DNA of 64,000 nucleotides from Pseudohongiella sp. (GCA_030696315.1 JAUYSM010000060.1:30262-94261), one strand, 5' to 3'. Shown: positions 51,797 to 60,604, counted from the stretch's first letter. Notes: generated by a model from the letters alone, not told the origin. Numbers and translations are program-made.

Positions 51797-51813
51797 AAGA
51801 AGATTAGCGACGA
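51786..51813. repeat. Inverted repeat over two convergent stop codons
   Basis: TCGTCGC and GCGACGA with a 14-base loop span the stops of the PHP gene and the zinc-ribbon gene. The right arm also encodes the Arg-Arg end of the latter. No T run. Confidence 0.3.
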
Positions 51814-52193
51814 CGCTTCAAAGAGGCTACCAGCCCTTTGAATATATCCATCAGTGTTTCGTGTTTGTAGTCGGTGAACTCGCCGGCATCCATAAACATG
51901 CCATGTTCTGCACAGGCCTCGTACTCAAGATGAGGTTGACGGGAGTCATTCACCTTTTGCATGGGCTTTTGACAACGCGGGCACTGGATATCACGGACCC
52001 GGTTGTAGGTCTTGCCTATTCGCGGATCGCCACTGTCAAGAAAATCTGACATCCAGGACTCTTTAAGCTGCTCTGCTTCACCATTGTCAAACCAAAGACC
52101 CTGGCAACCTGAGCACTGATCGATCACAACTGTACCATGCAGTACTTCCACTGATCGTTCATTCATCTTTGCATTACATTTGGGACAATCCAT
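51804..52193 (-). CDS. Double zinc-ribbon (zf-TFIIB type) protein
   Basis: 129 residues. Two zinc ribbons: CPKC with CSGC (residues 3-30), and CPRC with a Cys at EACAEHG (around 70-96). It belongs to the small zf-TFIIB proteins of unknown function. No signal or membrane segment. Own transcript. Confidence 0.8.
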   Translation of the reverse strand: MDCPKCNAKMNERSVEVLHGTVVIDQCSGCQGLWFDNGEAEQLKESWMSDFLDSGDPRIGKTYNRVRDIQCPRCQKPMQKVNDSRQPHLEYEACAEHGMFMDAGEFTDYKHETLMDIFKGLVASLKRRR

Positions 52194-52417
52194 CTTTATC
52201 TCCTTGCGGCACTACAACCAAAGTGCGCAGTACCCGGCTTGTTATTATCAATTCGACTTCTTTCACAGCAATCGATTCAGCAAAATCGTGAAAACTGATC
52301 GCGGCAACTAGCCTGCATTCTATAAGATTAAAGGCAGCCTTAACAGCGCCCACAGACGCATTAGTACCATTCAGCCATACAAAATCACACTGGTTTTTGA
52401 GGGGATGCGCTAAATGA

Positions 52418-53467
52418 CTAATACAGATAGCGTGAGGCTGCTCTCTGTAACTCAGAAGATGTCAACCTGCCCTGCTGACATGCCATCAATGCATCTTTGT
52501 CAATTTGGTAAACAATGTCTCGTCTGACATTGTCGGGCATCAAATCTCCAGCCCCGATCAAGACAATATTGACGAACTCTTGAGCTGGCAAACCTCGCAG
52601 CCCGGCACCGTAGTCACACAACAGTTCAAATAACCTCGTCTGAAACAACACCAAAACGCGTTCGGCCTGTTCACGATTCGACTGCTCTGCCAATAATCGA
52701 CGCTGTTGTAGTAGCTCTACTTGCTGCCCAAGACGAGACTGAATCAATTGCAAGTCCTGACTCAACTGCTCCCGCACTTCTAGCCATCGAGCCTGTGTAT
52801 CTTGATCAGGGATTGACTCCGTCACAAGTGCCTGTTGTCGAATCTGCTCTCTCAATGCTCCCAGCGTCTGCAAATGTCGATCAAGTTCCTCACGCAAGGC
52901 CTCGATTTCATTACTGATTGCTTGTCGAGTGCTGTCATCCAGCTGCCCCATCGACTGTAAGGTCTGCATGGAACTTACCGCCGCCACCAAACCGCGTTCA
53001 ATGGCAGGAATTTCCTGCATGGCTGCAATTTGCTGCATGACATCACGATAAAAAACTGCCACTTGATCTGATCTCATGGAGAGTGCCAGCTGGTCACGCA
53101 TGGCTTCAAAATCGGGGCGCTGAACTACGCCCTGCAAAATCAGTCCATCCAGCTGACTGCTTAATTGACCGAGAGACTGGCTAAACGAATCCAGAGCCGG
53201 AATATCTCGCGCTTGCCAATTATGAGTTACTTCCAGCACAACACCGTGGCCTTGCAGATAGCGCCCACGTATATCACCCGCTCTCGGGCTGAATACACCG
53301 CGACGCTCATTCAGGCCCAGCCCCTCTTCAAGCGTGGTGGCAAGCAGCTCCAGATTCTGGCGCATTAACTGCATCTCGTCGGGCGCATTCTGCGCCTGCA
53401 CTGGCACCACGAAAGATAAAATCCAAAAACCTATCAGCACACCATAAGGTCTAATTTTTAGTTTCAT
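52418..53467 (-). CDS. Unknown secreted coiled-coil protein in ECF operon
   Basis: 349 residues; I do not recognise the family. Signal peptide 1-25 (VPVQA before QN). Residues 30-130 include a YLQGHGVVLEV segment. Residues 170-265 are strongly coiled coil and rich in Gln, Glu and Leu. The C-terminus (280-349) holds LPAQEFVNIVLIGAGDL and ends SRYLY. Two cysteines, C284 and C330, could form a disulfide. Its ATG overlaps the anti-sigma stop (ATGA), so the three genes are coupled. It may be the output or a signal sensor of the sigma factor. Confidence 0.75.
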   Translation of the reverse strand: MKLKIRPYGVLIGFWILSFVVPVQAQNAPDEMQLMRQNLELLATTLEEGLGLNERRGVFSPRAGDIRGRYLQGHGVVLEVTHNWQARDIPALDSFSQSLGQLSSQLDGLILQGVVQRPDFEAMRDQLALSMRSDQVAVFYRDVMQQIAAMQEIPAIERGLVAAVSSMQTLQSMGQLDDSTRQAISNEIEALREELDRHLQTLGALREQIRQQALVTESIPDQDTQARWLEVREQLSQDLQLIQSRLGQQVELLQQRRLLAEQSNREQAERVLVLFQTRLFELLCDYGAGLRGLPAQEFVNIVLIGAGDLMPDNVRRDIVYQIDKDALMACQQGRLTSSELQRAASRYLY

Positions 53468-54105
53468 GGTGCCACCTGATACATCACATAACTGGCAAGC
53501 TGTCTAACCGAATCAACCGTCTGGAAATCACGATCCAATAACCGCTCGAATCCAGCCTCCATGCGCTTTACATCCAATTCGCGTTGCTGCTCCATGTACG
53601 TCATCCATTGATACACACTGTCTGCAGTCGTTTCGCCATGGGTTTTTAAGGCAGATTGCACCCACTCTCGTGTATCAGCTTCCTGCGCACGGCTGTAGGC
53701 AGCCAGGTACTCATCGAGTTGTTGCGCGTCGAGCTTTGAAGACGTGCCAAAACTGACAGACCATCCCTGTTCGTTAATCTCAAGTCTTGTCTGGGTAAAA
53801 ACTGCTATCGTCAGTACGACACTGGCGGCCAAGGGCAGCCACTGAGCCAAAAGCGGTATTGTGCGCACTCTGCTGGGAATAGATTTACGTATAGGGACTG
53901 GTTTTATCATGGAAGAACGATCCCAGTCCGGCATAGACAGATTCTGCCAACGCAGTAATCTGGCGGGAACCGGCTTCAAAAGCTCCAATTCCTGCTGACA
54001 ATATTGGCATCCTTCAAGGTGAATCCGGTGCCGCTGCAAAGACTCAGCAGATGCCATGGGGTCACAGTGGTCAGCAATTAGTTCTGGGGTATTGGGGCAG
54101 CTCAT
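53464..54105 (-). CDS. Anti-sigma factor, ZAS type
   Basis: 213 residues. The zinc-binding anti-sigma motif H29-x3-C33-x2-C36 is in the N-terminal cytoplasmic part, with an additional H13/C14. One membrane helix spans about 83-107 and the periplasmic part (108-213) is mainly helical. It overlaps the sigma gene stop by four bases. Expected to hold the ECF sigma at the membrane until an envelope signal arrives. Confidence 0.82.
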   Translation of the reverse strand: MSCPNTPELIADHCDPMASAESLQRHRIHLEGCQYCQQELELLKPVPARLLRWQNLSMPDWDRSSMIKPVPIRKSIPSRVRTIPLLAQWLPLAASVVLTIAVFTQTRLEINEQGWSVSFGTSSKLDAQQLDEYLAAYSRAQEADTREWVQSALKTHGETTADSVYQWMTYMEQQRELDVKRMEAGFERLLDRDFQTVDSVRQLASYVMYQVAP

Positions 54106-54653
54106 GACTGTGCCTCCATCATGGTTTTGAGATTTTTAAGTGCAGTGTAAAAGCGGGTTTTTGCGGTATTGACCGGAATATCCTGCAAGGGTGCTATTTC
54201 TTCAAAAGTCATAGCCTGGAAAACTTTGAGCTCTACAATCAATCGCTGAGCGGGTGGCAATCGCAATAGAAATTGACTGATTCTTTCGTTCATTTCGGAC
54301 TCCAGACAGGCTTCTAGCGGACCGGGCAAATCATGCGCTGGTTCGGGCGTATCCTCCTCGAACCAATTCTCAAGCTCTGGTCCAGTCTGACGCCGCCTGA
54401 TCAGGTCAACAGCCTTGTTATGGACAATCCTGAATAACCAGGTGCTGAACTGGGACTCACCTCTGAATCGATACAGATTGCGATATACGCCCAAAAAAAC
54501 ATCTTGTACCAAATCCAGTGCATCATCAGGATCGTGCAATAAGCGAAGCCCCAAATTGTAGACCCGGCGCTCATGACGGCGCACCAGCGTTTCCCAGGCG
54601 GACACTGAACCTGCAAGCGCGGCATCGATCAGCTGATTGTCGGTTTGTTCCAT
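54102..54653 (-). CDS. ECF sigma factor
   Basis: About 183 residues from MEQTDNQLID. Sigma region 2 (RVYNLGLRLLHDPDDALDLV then FSTWLFRIVHNKAVDLIRRR) and region 4 (LPPAQRLIVELKVFQAMTFEEI then NTAKTRFYTALKNLK) are complete. It is not close enough to E. coli RpoE to use that name. The start is uncertain: 54653 lacks a clear ribosome binding site, and a TTG 21 codons earlier is in frame. A small dyad (54681-54695) lies just upstream. Confidence 0.88.
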   Translation of the reverse strand: MEQTDNQLIDAALAGSVSAWETLVRRHERRVYNLGLRLLHDPDDALDLVQDVFLGVYRNLYRFRGESQFSTWLFRIVHNKAVDLIRRRQTGPELENWFEEDTPEPAHDLPGPLEACLESEMNERISQFLLRLPPAQRLIVELKVFQAMTFEEIAPLQDIPVNTAKTRFYTALKNLKTMMEAQS

Positions 54654-54680
54654 AATGTCAGGAGTTTGTCGGTGGGGGCG

Positions 54681-54695
54681 CCCAAATAGTTTGGG
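54681..54695. repeat. Small dyad before the ECF sigma gene
   Basis: CCCAAA-TAG-TTTGGG is a perfect 6-bp inverted repeat 28 bases upstream of the sigma start. It could hide the translation start or be an operator. Confidence 0.3.
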
Positions 54696-54770
54696 TGAGT
54701 GTGCATCTTTAGGCAAAAGAATGGAATGGGCGGGTATTACCTTGGTGCCTGATGGTTACGTGCCAGACAG

Positions 54771-54853
54771 CCTGCGCCGGTTGGTAGGAAGCTCCTCGCA
54801 ACGACGCTGCGCGTCTGATTGTTGCTCGCTCACTTCCTACCAACCGGCGCAGG
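54771..54853. repeat. Structured hairpin repeat, copy A
   Basis: Perfect 21-bp arms (54771-54791 and 54833-54853, CCTGCGCCGGTTGGTAGGAA + G) enclose a 41-base core. The core has CTCCTC, a 5-bp stem GCAAC/GTTGC, a bulge TGATT on the right side, and an inner stem GACGC/GCGTC with a TGC loop. It starts six bases beyond the leuA stop codon. No T run follows, so it is not an ordinary terminator. The core is shared with copy B at 57353-57533; the arms are not. Confidence 0.85.
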
Positions 54854-54858
54854 CTTGT

Positions 54859-56544
54859 TTAGGCTGCAGCGCTTTGTTTCGCCTCTTGGATCAAGTGGCC
54901 GGCGGCGCGCAGCAGCGCATTCAGCGATGAGGAAACGATGTCGCGGCTGATCGCAACACCCGTGTAACGTTGAATTCCGCTTTTCAGTTGGATGTAGGTC
55001 ACGGCATCTGCATCAGCGCCCTGACTTAGGGCATGTTCGCCGTACTCCATGATTTCAAAATCGATGTGGGTGGCTTTTTTGATGGCTTCTACAAACGCGT
55101 CCATCACGCCATCACCCTCACCACTGATGGGCATCTTCTCGCCCAAACAACTCAGCGTTGCATTAAAGCGTTCTCTTTCGCCATTTTTTTCGAATGTGAA
55201 AGTATCCAGCTTGACTGCCTGCTGTTCGGACAGAAATGTTGACTGAAAGAGTGTCCAGATCTTATCCGGTGAAATTTCCTGACCGGTGACCTCTGCTTCT
55301 TTCTGGACAACACGACTGAACTCGATCTGCAACCAGCGCGGCAGATTAAAACCAAATTTACTTTGCAATACGTAAGCCACTCCGCCTTTACCAGATTGGC
55401 TATTAACGCGAATCACATCTTGGTATGTACGACCGAGATCGCGAGGATCAATAGGTAAATATGCTATTTCCCACGTTGTGCCTTCTTGATACATGTCGAG
55501 GCATTTTTTGATTGCATCCTGATGGCTGCCGGAGAAAGCGGTGAACACCAGGTCGCCGGCATAAGGCTGGCGTGGATGAACGTCAATTTGGGTGCATGCT
55601 TTACTGACCGAACAAATCTTGTCCATGTCACTGAAATCCAATGTCGGATCAATGCCCTGACTGTACAGATTCATCGCCATCGTAATGATGTCCATATTGC
55701 CAGTACGTTCGCCATTGCCAAGCAAGGTCCCCTCAACACGATCAGCACCCGCCATCACCGCCAACTCTGCAGCTGCAACCGCGCAGCCACGATCGTTGTG
55801 TGTGTGCAGACTGACGACAACCGAGTCTCGGTTATCAACGTGGCGGCAAAAATATTCAACCTGGTCAGCGAAGACATTAGGCGTGGACATTTCAACCGTT
55901 GCAGGTAGATTTATGATGCATTTTTTTGATGGCGTTGGTTTCCAGACATCGATCACGGCATTACAGACCTCAACCGCATAGTCTATTTCAGTGCCTGTAA
56001 AACTTTCTGGCGAGTACTGGAAAGTCCAATCTGTGTCCGGGTACATGTCGGCATATTTCATGACATCGCGTGCGCCCGCGACAGCTATATCAATAATTCC
56101 CTGCTTACTGGTTTTAAACACTTTCTGGCGCTGTACAACCGATGTTGAGTTGTAAACGTGCACAATAGCGCGTTTGACGCCCTTCAGAGATTCGTAAGTA
56201 CGAGCGATCAGTTCCGGGCGCGCCTGCGTGAGCACCTGCACCGTTACATCATCGGGAATACGGTTTTCTTCTACAAGATAACGCACGAAGTCAAAATCAG
56301 GTTGGGACGCAGATGGAAAACCGACTTCAATTTCTTTAAAACCAATTTCCAGCAGCAAATCAAACATCTGTTTTTTCTGGCTGACAGACATAGGTTCGAT
56401 CAATGCCTGATTACCGTCACGTAGATCAACGCTGCACCAACGCGGAGCCTTGGTGATGAGCTGATCCGGCCAGGTTCGGTCTTTTAAACCCACAGGCGGG
56501 AACGCTACATATTTGCGATGATCAAAACGGTTTTGCACTGACAT
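54859..56544 (-). CDS. leuA: 2-isopropylmalate synthase
   Basis: First step of leucine synthesis from acetyl-CoA and 2-oxoisovalerate. 561 residues, the long LeuA type found in Pseudomonas. Catalytic HMGL-like barrel: SVDLRDGNQALIEPM, SLHTHNDRGCAVAAAELA, EGTLLGNGERTGN. The C-terminal regulatory domain is the usual site of leucine inhibition. AGAGGGTG supports the start. No leuBCD nearby. Confidence 0.97.
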   Translation of the reverse strand: MSVQNRFDHRKYVAFPPVGLKDRTWPDQLITKAPRWCSVDLRDGNQALIEPMSVSQKKQMFDLLLEIGFKEIEVGFPSASQPDFDFVRYLVEENRIPDDVTVQVLTQARPELIARTYESLKGVKRAIVHVYNSTSVVQRQKVFKTSKQGIIDIAVAGARDVMKYADMYPDTDWTFQYSPESFTGTEIDYAVEVCNAVIDVWKPTPSKKCIINLPATVEMSTPNVFADQVEYFCRHVDNRDSVVVSLHTHNDRGCAVAAAELAVMAGADRVEGTLLGNGERTGNMDIITMAMNLYSQGIDPTLDFSDMDKICSVSKACTQIDVHPRQPYAGDLVFTAFSGSHQDAIKKCLDMYQEGTTWEIAYLPIDPRDLGRTYQDVIRVNSQSGKGGVAYVLQSKFGFNLPRWLQIEFSRVVQKEAEVTGQEISPDKIWTLFQSTFLSEQQAVKLDTFTFEKNGERERFNATLSCLGEKMPISGEGDGVMDAFVEAIKKATHIDFEIMEYGEHALSQGADADAVTYIQLKSGIQRYTGVAISRDIVSSSLNALLRAAGHLIQEAKQSAAA

Positions 56545-56844
56545 ATAAACACCCTCTGCTAATTTGATTCATGACACTCCGGCAGGCTTACTGAATGTTG
56601 TACATTCAGGATGTCAGTAAAACCGCTTGAACTCATGGTAAGAGAACTGCTTTCTACTGCCCATCTGGCCTGGCCCTTGATGCAAACGGTAATCTGCTTT
56701 CAGTGCCTGTTCCGGATGTTGCATAGATTAGCCAGAACCCCAGAGTGATTCCACCTCGTTTTTACGTCGATTTCAGCAATATATAGACTAATTGCCTATG
56801 TTGTATTACTTTCATGGTCAATTACTCTAATAATGGTGGATTTG
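56545..56844. other. leuA-lrp divergent regulatory gap
   Basis: About 300 bases. An inverted repeat CTGAATG-TTGTA-CATTCAG at 56591-56609 lies in the leuA leader. The part next to the regulator gene is AT-rich, as expected for an Lrp-family target. A 25-codon frame upstream of leuA (starting near 56635) is not Leu-rich. I could not place promoters with confidence. Confidence 0.4.
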
Positions 56845-57318
56845 ATGGAATTAGACAAACTTGACAAACGCATTTTGCGTGAGTTGCAAAGCGATGGCAG
56901 CATCACAAATACTGATCTGGCAGAACGGGTCGGCCTGTCACCTACTCCCTGTGCAAGGCGAGTAAAACGTATGCACGATGAAGGCTTGATCCACAGCCAG
57001 GTGATCATCCTGAACGCATCGCATCTCGGTTTAAAACTGAGCGCACTTGTGCAGGTCAGTATGGATCGTCATACCCCAGACAGATTCGAGCGCTTTGAAT
57101 CAGAAATTAAAAAACACCCTGAGGTCATCGAGTGTTTGCTGATAACAGGCCAATCCGCTGACTACCAACTTAAAGTGATTGTGCCCGACATGGATTATTA
57201 CCAGGAGTTTTTGCTGAATACACTGACGCGTATCGAGGGGGTCGCGGATGTGCATTCCAGTTTTATTCTGCGCAAGGTACTGGATACAACAGCGCTGCCG
57301 CTGGGGCATTTGCCGTAA
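56845..57318 (+). CDS. Lrp/AsnC family regulator
   Basis: 157 residues. The helix-turn-helix (LDKLDKRILRELQ, NTDLAERVGLSPTPCARRV) precedes a RAM/ACT ligand domain (about 65-145) that commonly binds an amino acid. GGTGG fits 56845; an ATG four codons earlier lacks a site. Divergent from leuA, so control of leuA is plausible but inferred. It is not clearly Lrp itself. Confidence 0.9.
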   Translation: MELDKLDKRILRELQSDGSITNTDLAERVGLSPTPCARRVKRMHDEGLIHSQVIILNASHLGLKLSALVQVSMDRHTPDRFERFESEIKKHPEVIECLLITGQSADYQLKVIVPDMDYYQEFLLNTLTRIEGVADVHSSFILRKVLDTTALPLGHLP

Positions 57319-57352
57319 AGTCGGGGTATTTCATGAGCGGGCGGAGATCGTT

Positions 57353-57533
57353 AGTGGATAAGGGGCGGAGGTAGACTGAGGCTCGACCACAGTGGATAAG
57401 GGGCGGAGATAGTCCGAGGCTCCTCAGAACGACGCCTGCGGCGTCTGATTGTTCTTCGCTCGCCTCGGTCTATCTTCGCCCCCGTTGCAGTTATCGCTCG
57501 CCTCGGTCTATCTCCGCCCCCCGTTGCAGTTAT
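57353..57533. repeat. Structured hairpin repeat, copy B, doubled arms
   Basis: The core (57421-57461) matches copy A: TCCTC, a 5-bp stem AGAAC/GTTCT, a TGATT bulge, and an inner stem GACGCC/GGCGTC with a TGC loop. The left arm is present twice (57353-57384 and 57391-57422, three differences in 32). The right arm is also present twice (57457-57494 and 57495-57533). The paired arm cores are GGGGCGGAGATAG... at 57400-57420 with 57462-57482, and 57362-57382 with 57500-57520. It lies between the Lrp-like stop and the convergent response-regulator stop. Confidence 0.85.
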
Positions 57534-57574
57534 TCCTAGCCTCGGCCTGCTGGATAGACTCTGGCACGGTCAAT

Positions 57575-58369
57575 CTAAAAAAAGTGCTTAACCTTGTCTT
57601 TATAAGACCGACTCATCTTTAAAGAAGTCCCGCAACTCAAGGTCAAATGGAATTCTCCATTGATATGAGAAGACACCTTTTCGACCCTGTCCAGGTTAAC
57701 AATGGTCGAGCGGTGCACACGTTGAAAAACTTTTGGATCAAGTTGATCCTCCAACTCCTTCATCGTGGTACGCATGATTAACGTGGCTCCTTTGACGTGC
57801 ACACACATGTAATCGCCCGCAGCATCAATCCAGTCTATATCACGCACAGGCACAAACGTTGTTGATGCCCCGTCCTTGATGGCCAGCTTCTCACCGTACC
57901 TGGCGGGATTTTCACCGGAACTGATCAACTCAAGCACTGCTTGTTCAGACTTACCGGTCAGACCGATCACGATATCCAGTAATCTCTTTTTATCATTCCA
58001 CGCCTGATTATTAGCCAGTTGCGCTTGAGCCTTGGTCAGCGCTGACGCCAACCTGTCCAACTCTATTGGCTTCAGCAAATAATCAACCGCGTGAATTTCG
58101 AATGCGTTAACTGCATATGCATCGTAGGCAGTCACAAAAATGACCATAGGCATGTTGTCTTGCTGCAAGCGCTCAACGACATCAAAACCACTCATCCCGG
58201 GCATTTGTATGTCCAAAAACACGAGGTCTGGCGTCAACTCAGCAATGGCCTCAAGAGCTTCTCTGCCATTTTGGCATTCACGTAAAACCTCGGTTTTTCC
58301 GAGTTCCTTTAGACGCAGCATCAGACCTTTACGAGCAAGTGCTTCGTCGTCCACCACCAATACACGCAT
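57575..58369 (-). CDS. LytTR-family response regulator
   Basis: About 264 residues. An N-terminal receiver domain with VVDDEALAR and phospho-acceptor Asp in FLDIQMPGMSG is joined to a C-terminal LytTR DNA-binding domain (RVHRSTIVNLDRVEKV, TLSCGTSLKMSRSY). Start 58369 (MRVLVVDDE) is family-typical; an ATG nine codons earlier overlaps the kinase gene. Downstream of the kinase on the same strand. It resembles AlgR/YehT-type regulators; targets unknown. Confidence 0.9.
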   Translation of the reverse strand: MRVLVVDDEALARKGLMLRLKELGKTEVLRECQNGREALEAIAELTPDLVFLDIQMPGMSGFDVVERLQQDNMPMVIFVTAYDAYAVNAFEIHAVDYLLKPIELDRLASALTKAQAQLANNQAWNDKKRLLDIVIGLTGKSEQAVLELISSGENPARYGEKLAIKDGASTTFVPVRDIDWIDAAGDYMCVHVKGATLIMRTTMKELEDQLDPKVFQRVHRSTIVNLDRVEKVSSHINGEFHLTLSCGTSLKMSRSYKDKVKHFF

Positions 58370-58382
58370 AATCTGCTCTGAA

Positions 58383-59468
58383 TTATCGGGTTTCATAAGG
58401 GATCACTACCTTTACCTCAAAACCTCTGGGTTCGCGGGACGCAAACACCAGTTCATGGTTGGAACCGTAAATTTCACGCAATCGATCACGAATATTTTTT
58501 AAACCGACGCCGGTTGATTCAGGATCATTGACCGCGCCAGGACCATCGTCGGCAACAGTTATTTGTAATTGAGCTTTAGCAGTGACATTCGCAGATATCC
58601 AGATAGTACCGCCTTGTTCACTGCGAGCAACAGCATGCTTTATACAATTCTCAACAAGAGGTTGCAGTAACATACTGGGCAACAGCCCTTTTTCAGCCTC
58701 GGTGCTGACGTCAAACTCCAGCCGAAGGCGTTCTTCAAAACGAACCTTTTCTATTTCAAGATATAAACGCAATGTAGCAAGTTCGTGTGCAAGATCAACT
58801 TTGTCCAGAGGATCATGCTCGAGCGAGTATCGCAAGAATTTACTGAGCCGTGTAACCATGGTATTGGCCTGATCGGTAGATTGCACCAGAATCAGAGTGG
58901 AAATTGCATTCAAGGTATTAAAGAGGAAATGGGGATTAAGCTGGTACCGCAACATTCGCAACTGAGCTTCATGTGCGAGAGCCTCAGACCGAAGACTTTT
59001 CTCTTTTTCGCTTTGGAAAAGCTGGTAGTACTTGATACAGAAGTACAGAACGCTCCATAACATCAGGATTGACATGGAGATTGGCAGCATATTGCTGAAA
59101 CTTGCCCAGCCGTAGCCAGTAATGTCTACACTGGCGCCGAAATCAGAATCTGTAATCAGAATTTTGATAGGTCGCCATGCTTGCGATGCAATCCAGCAGC
59201 CCAGCACAACTGCGACTAGCCGGATCAAGACCTGAAGTTCCCAGACGGCTCTATACAGGTAGCGTAGCGCAGTGGTCAGCCCTATACCGATCACTGCATC
59301 GACAGCAAAAACACTGACCCGTTCGAGCATGTACTCGGACGGCACAAACGTCATATCACGCAATACCAACATCAATACCCACAGCCCCCACCCACTGAGC
59401 TGGAATATCCAGAATTGCAACTCTCTGGGCGAGTCAATGATCGATGATGACGATTTACGCGGAGTCAT
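58383..59468 (-). CDS. LytS/YehU-type sensor histidine kinase
   Basis: About 361 residues. Four N-terminal membrane helices (roughly 20-150) without a large sensor domain. The His_kinase motif YQLNPHFLFNTLNAIS carries the phosphohistidine. The ATPase domain includes PLVENCIKHAV and the Gly motif DDGPGAVN, GVGLKNIRDR. 59468 is chosen because the longer frame would start inside the inverted repeat at 59486. Partner of the downstream LytTR regulator. Confidence 0.88.
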   Translation of the reverse strand: MTPRKSSSSIIDSPRELQFWIFQLSGWGLWVLMLVLRDMTFVPSEYMLERVSVFAVDAVIGIGLTTALRYLYRAVWELQVLIRLVAVVLGCWIASQAWRPIKILITDSDFGASVDITGYGWASFSNMLPISMSILMLWSVLYFCIKYYQLFQSEKEKSLRSEALAHEAQLRMLRYQLNPHFLFNTLNAISTLILVQSTDQANTMVTRLSKFLRYSLEHDPLDKVDLAHELATLRLYLEIEKVRFEERLRLEFDVSTEAEKGLLPSMLLQPLVENCIKHAVARSEQGGTIWISANVTAKAQLQITVADDGPGAVNDPESTGVGLKNIRDRLREIYGSNHELVFASREPRGFEVKVVIPYETR

Positions 59469-59485
59469 GGACGGGTTTCCGCACA

Positions 59486-59533
59486 CGGTCTCCGATTGGT
59501 CTGAGCAGACTGCGTCAGCATAATCGGAGACCG
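59486..59533. repeat. 12-bp inverted repeat between mdh and the kinase
   Basis: CGGTCTCCGATT and AATCGGAGACCG are exact complements around a 24-base loop that itself holds GTCTG-AG-CAGAC. It begins 13 bases past the mdh stop codon. No T run follows on the minus strand, so it may be a processing or mRNA-stability hairpin. Confidence 0.65.
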
Positions 59534-59545
59534 GCGTATGCCGAA

Positions 59546-60526
59546 TCAGGGCAACAAATGCGCGACGCCGTCACGCTCTTCCATCAGTTCTTTTTCAGTT
59601 TTCTGCATCAAGTCGCGGCTGAATGCATTAACGTCCAGACCTTGCACAATGGTGTATTGACCGTTGGCGCAGGTGACCGGGAAGGAATAAATCAGACCTT
59701 TCTCTATGCCGTAGCTGCCATCACTGTGAATACCCATGGAGACGGTCTTGCCATTTGTGCCCAGCGCCCAGTCACGCATGTGTTCAATCGCCGCGTTGGC
59801 AGCTGAGGCTGCTGAAGACAGACCACGTGCCTTGATGATTGCTGCACCACGCTGTTGCACATTAGGAATAAAGGTACCTGTCAACCAGCTTTGGTCAATC
59901 AGATCCAGTGCTTTTGTGCCAGCAACCGTGGTGTGGTGAACGTCAGGATACTGAGTGGCAGAGTGGTTACCCCAAATGATAATGCCATCAACATCAGTAC
60001 TGTGTTTGCCAGTTTTTTCTGCCAACTGGGCGACCGCACGGTTGTGATCCAGACGCGTCATGGCAGTAAATTGACCAGGATTCAGATCAGGCGCATTGCG
60101 GTATGCGATCAAGGCATTGGTGTTTGCCGGGTTACCAACAACCAACACTTTTACGCTGCGGCTGGCGTTGTCATTAATGGCCTTGCCCTGTACAGAGAAG
60201 ATGGCAGCGTTTGCAGCCAACAGATCTTTACGCTCCATGCCTGGGCCACGTGGACGCGCACCCACCAACAAGCAGTAATCCGCATCTTTAAAGGCAAGGT
60301 TAGGATCATCAGTCTGCACAACACCCTGCAACAGTGGGAACGCGCAATCTTCCAGCTCCATCACGGCGCCTTTTAAAGCTTCCAGAGCCGGTGTAATTTC
60401 CAACAACTGTAAAATCACGGGTTGATCTTTGCCCAGCATCTCGCCAGAAGCGATACGGAACAACAATGAATAACTGATCTGACCGGCGGCTCCGGTGACT
60501 GCAACGCGAACGGGTGCTTTAGCCAT
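59546..60526 (-). CDS. mdh: Malate dehydrogenase
   Basis: TCA-cycle enzyme. 326 residues, the cytosolic-type group also found in many bacteria. NAD-binding [36 protein letters not shown], and the catalytic HIS in [10 protein letters not shown]. It starts 79 bases after the queA end. Confidence 0.96.
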   Translation of the reverse strand: MAKAPVRVAVTGAAGQISYSLLFRIASGEMLGKDQPVILQLLEITPALEALKGAVMELEDCAFPLLQGVVQTDDPNLAFKDADYCLLVGARPRGPGMERKDLLAANAAIFSVQGKAINDNASRSVKVLVVGNPANTNALIAYRNAPDLNPGQFTAMTRLDHNRAVAQLAEKTGKHSTDVDGIIIWGNHSATQYPDVHHTTVAGTKALDLIDQSWLTGTFIPNVQQRGAAIIKARGLSSAASAANAAIEHMRDWALGTNGKTVSMGIHSDGSYGIEKGLIYSFPVTCANGQYTIVQGLDVNAFSRDLMQKTEKELMEERDGVAHLLP

Positions 60527-60595
60527 GTTTAAAACCCTTTTCCTGTATGTTTGTCTTTGATGAAGTTGAAGGATGTTGGAAATTCGAGGGGCGAG

Positions 60596-60601
60596 AGTAT
60601 A
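60596..60601 (-). promoter_or_regulatory. Candidate -10 of the mdh promoter
   Basis: TATACT on the minus strand lies about 70 bases before mdh, followed by a GC-rich stretch. A weak -35 (TGCCAT) would lie at 17 bp inside the queA end. Confidence 0.4.
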
Positions 60602-60604
60602 CCA

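Noticed and set aside
56560..56640. Possible leucine leader peptide upstream of leuA
   Set aside because: The 25-codon frame has only two Leu codons, not a Leu run, a poor ribosome site, and no terminator/antiterminator pair follows.
54771..57533. Integron attC sites or REP/BIME elements as an explanation of the hairpin repeats
   Set aside because: The AAC...GTT pair recalls attC ends, but the RYYYAAC/GTTRRRY pattern fails and there is no integrase or cassette array. The GTAG/GTGG tetranucleotide expected of REP elements is not conserved at the hairpin base.
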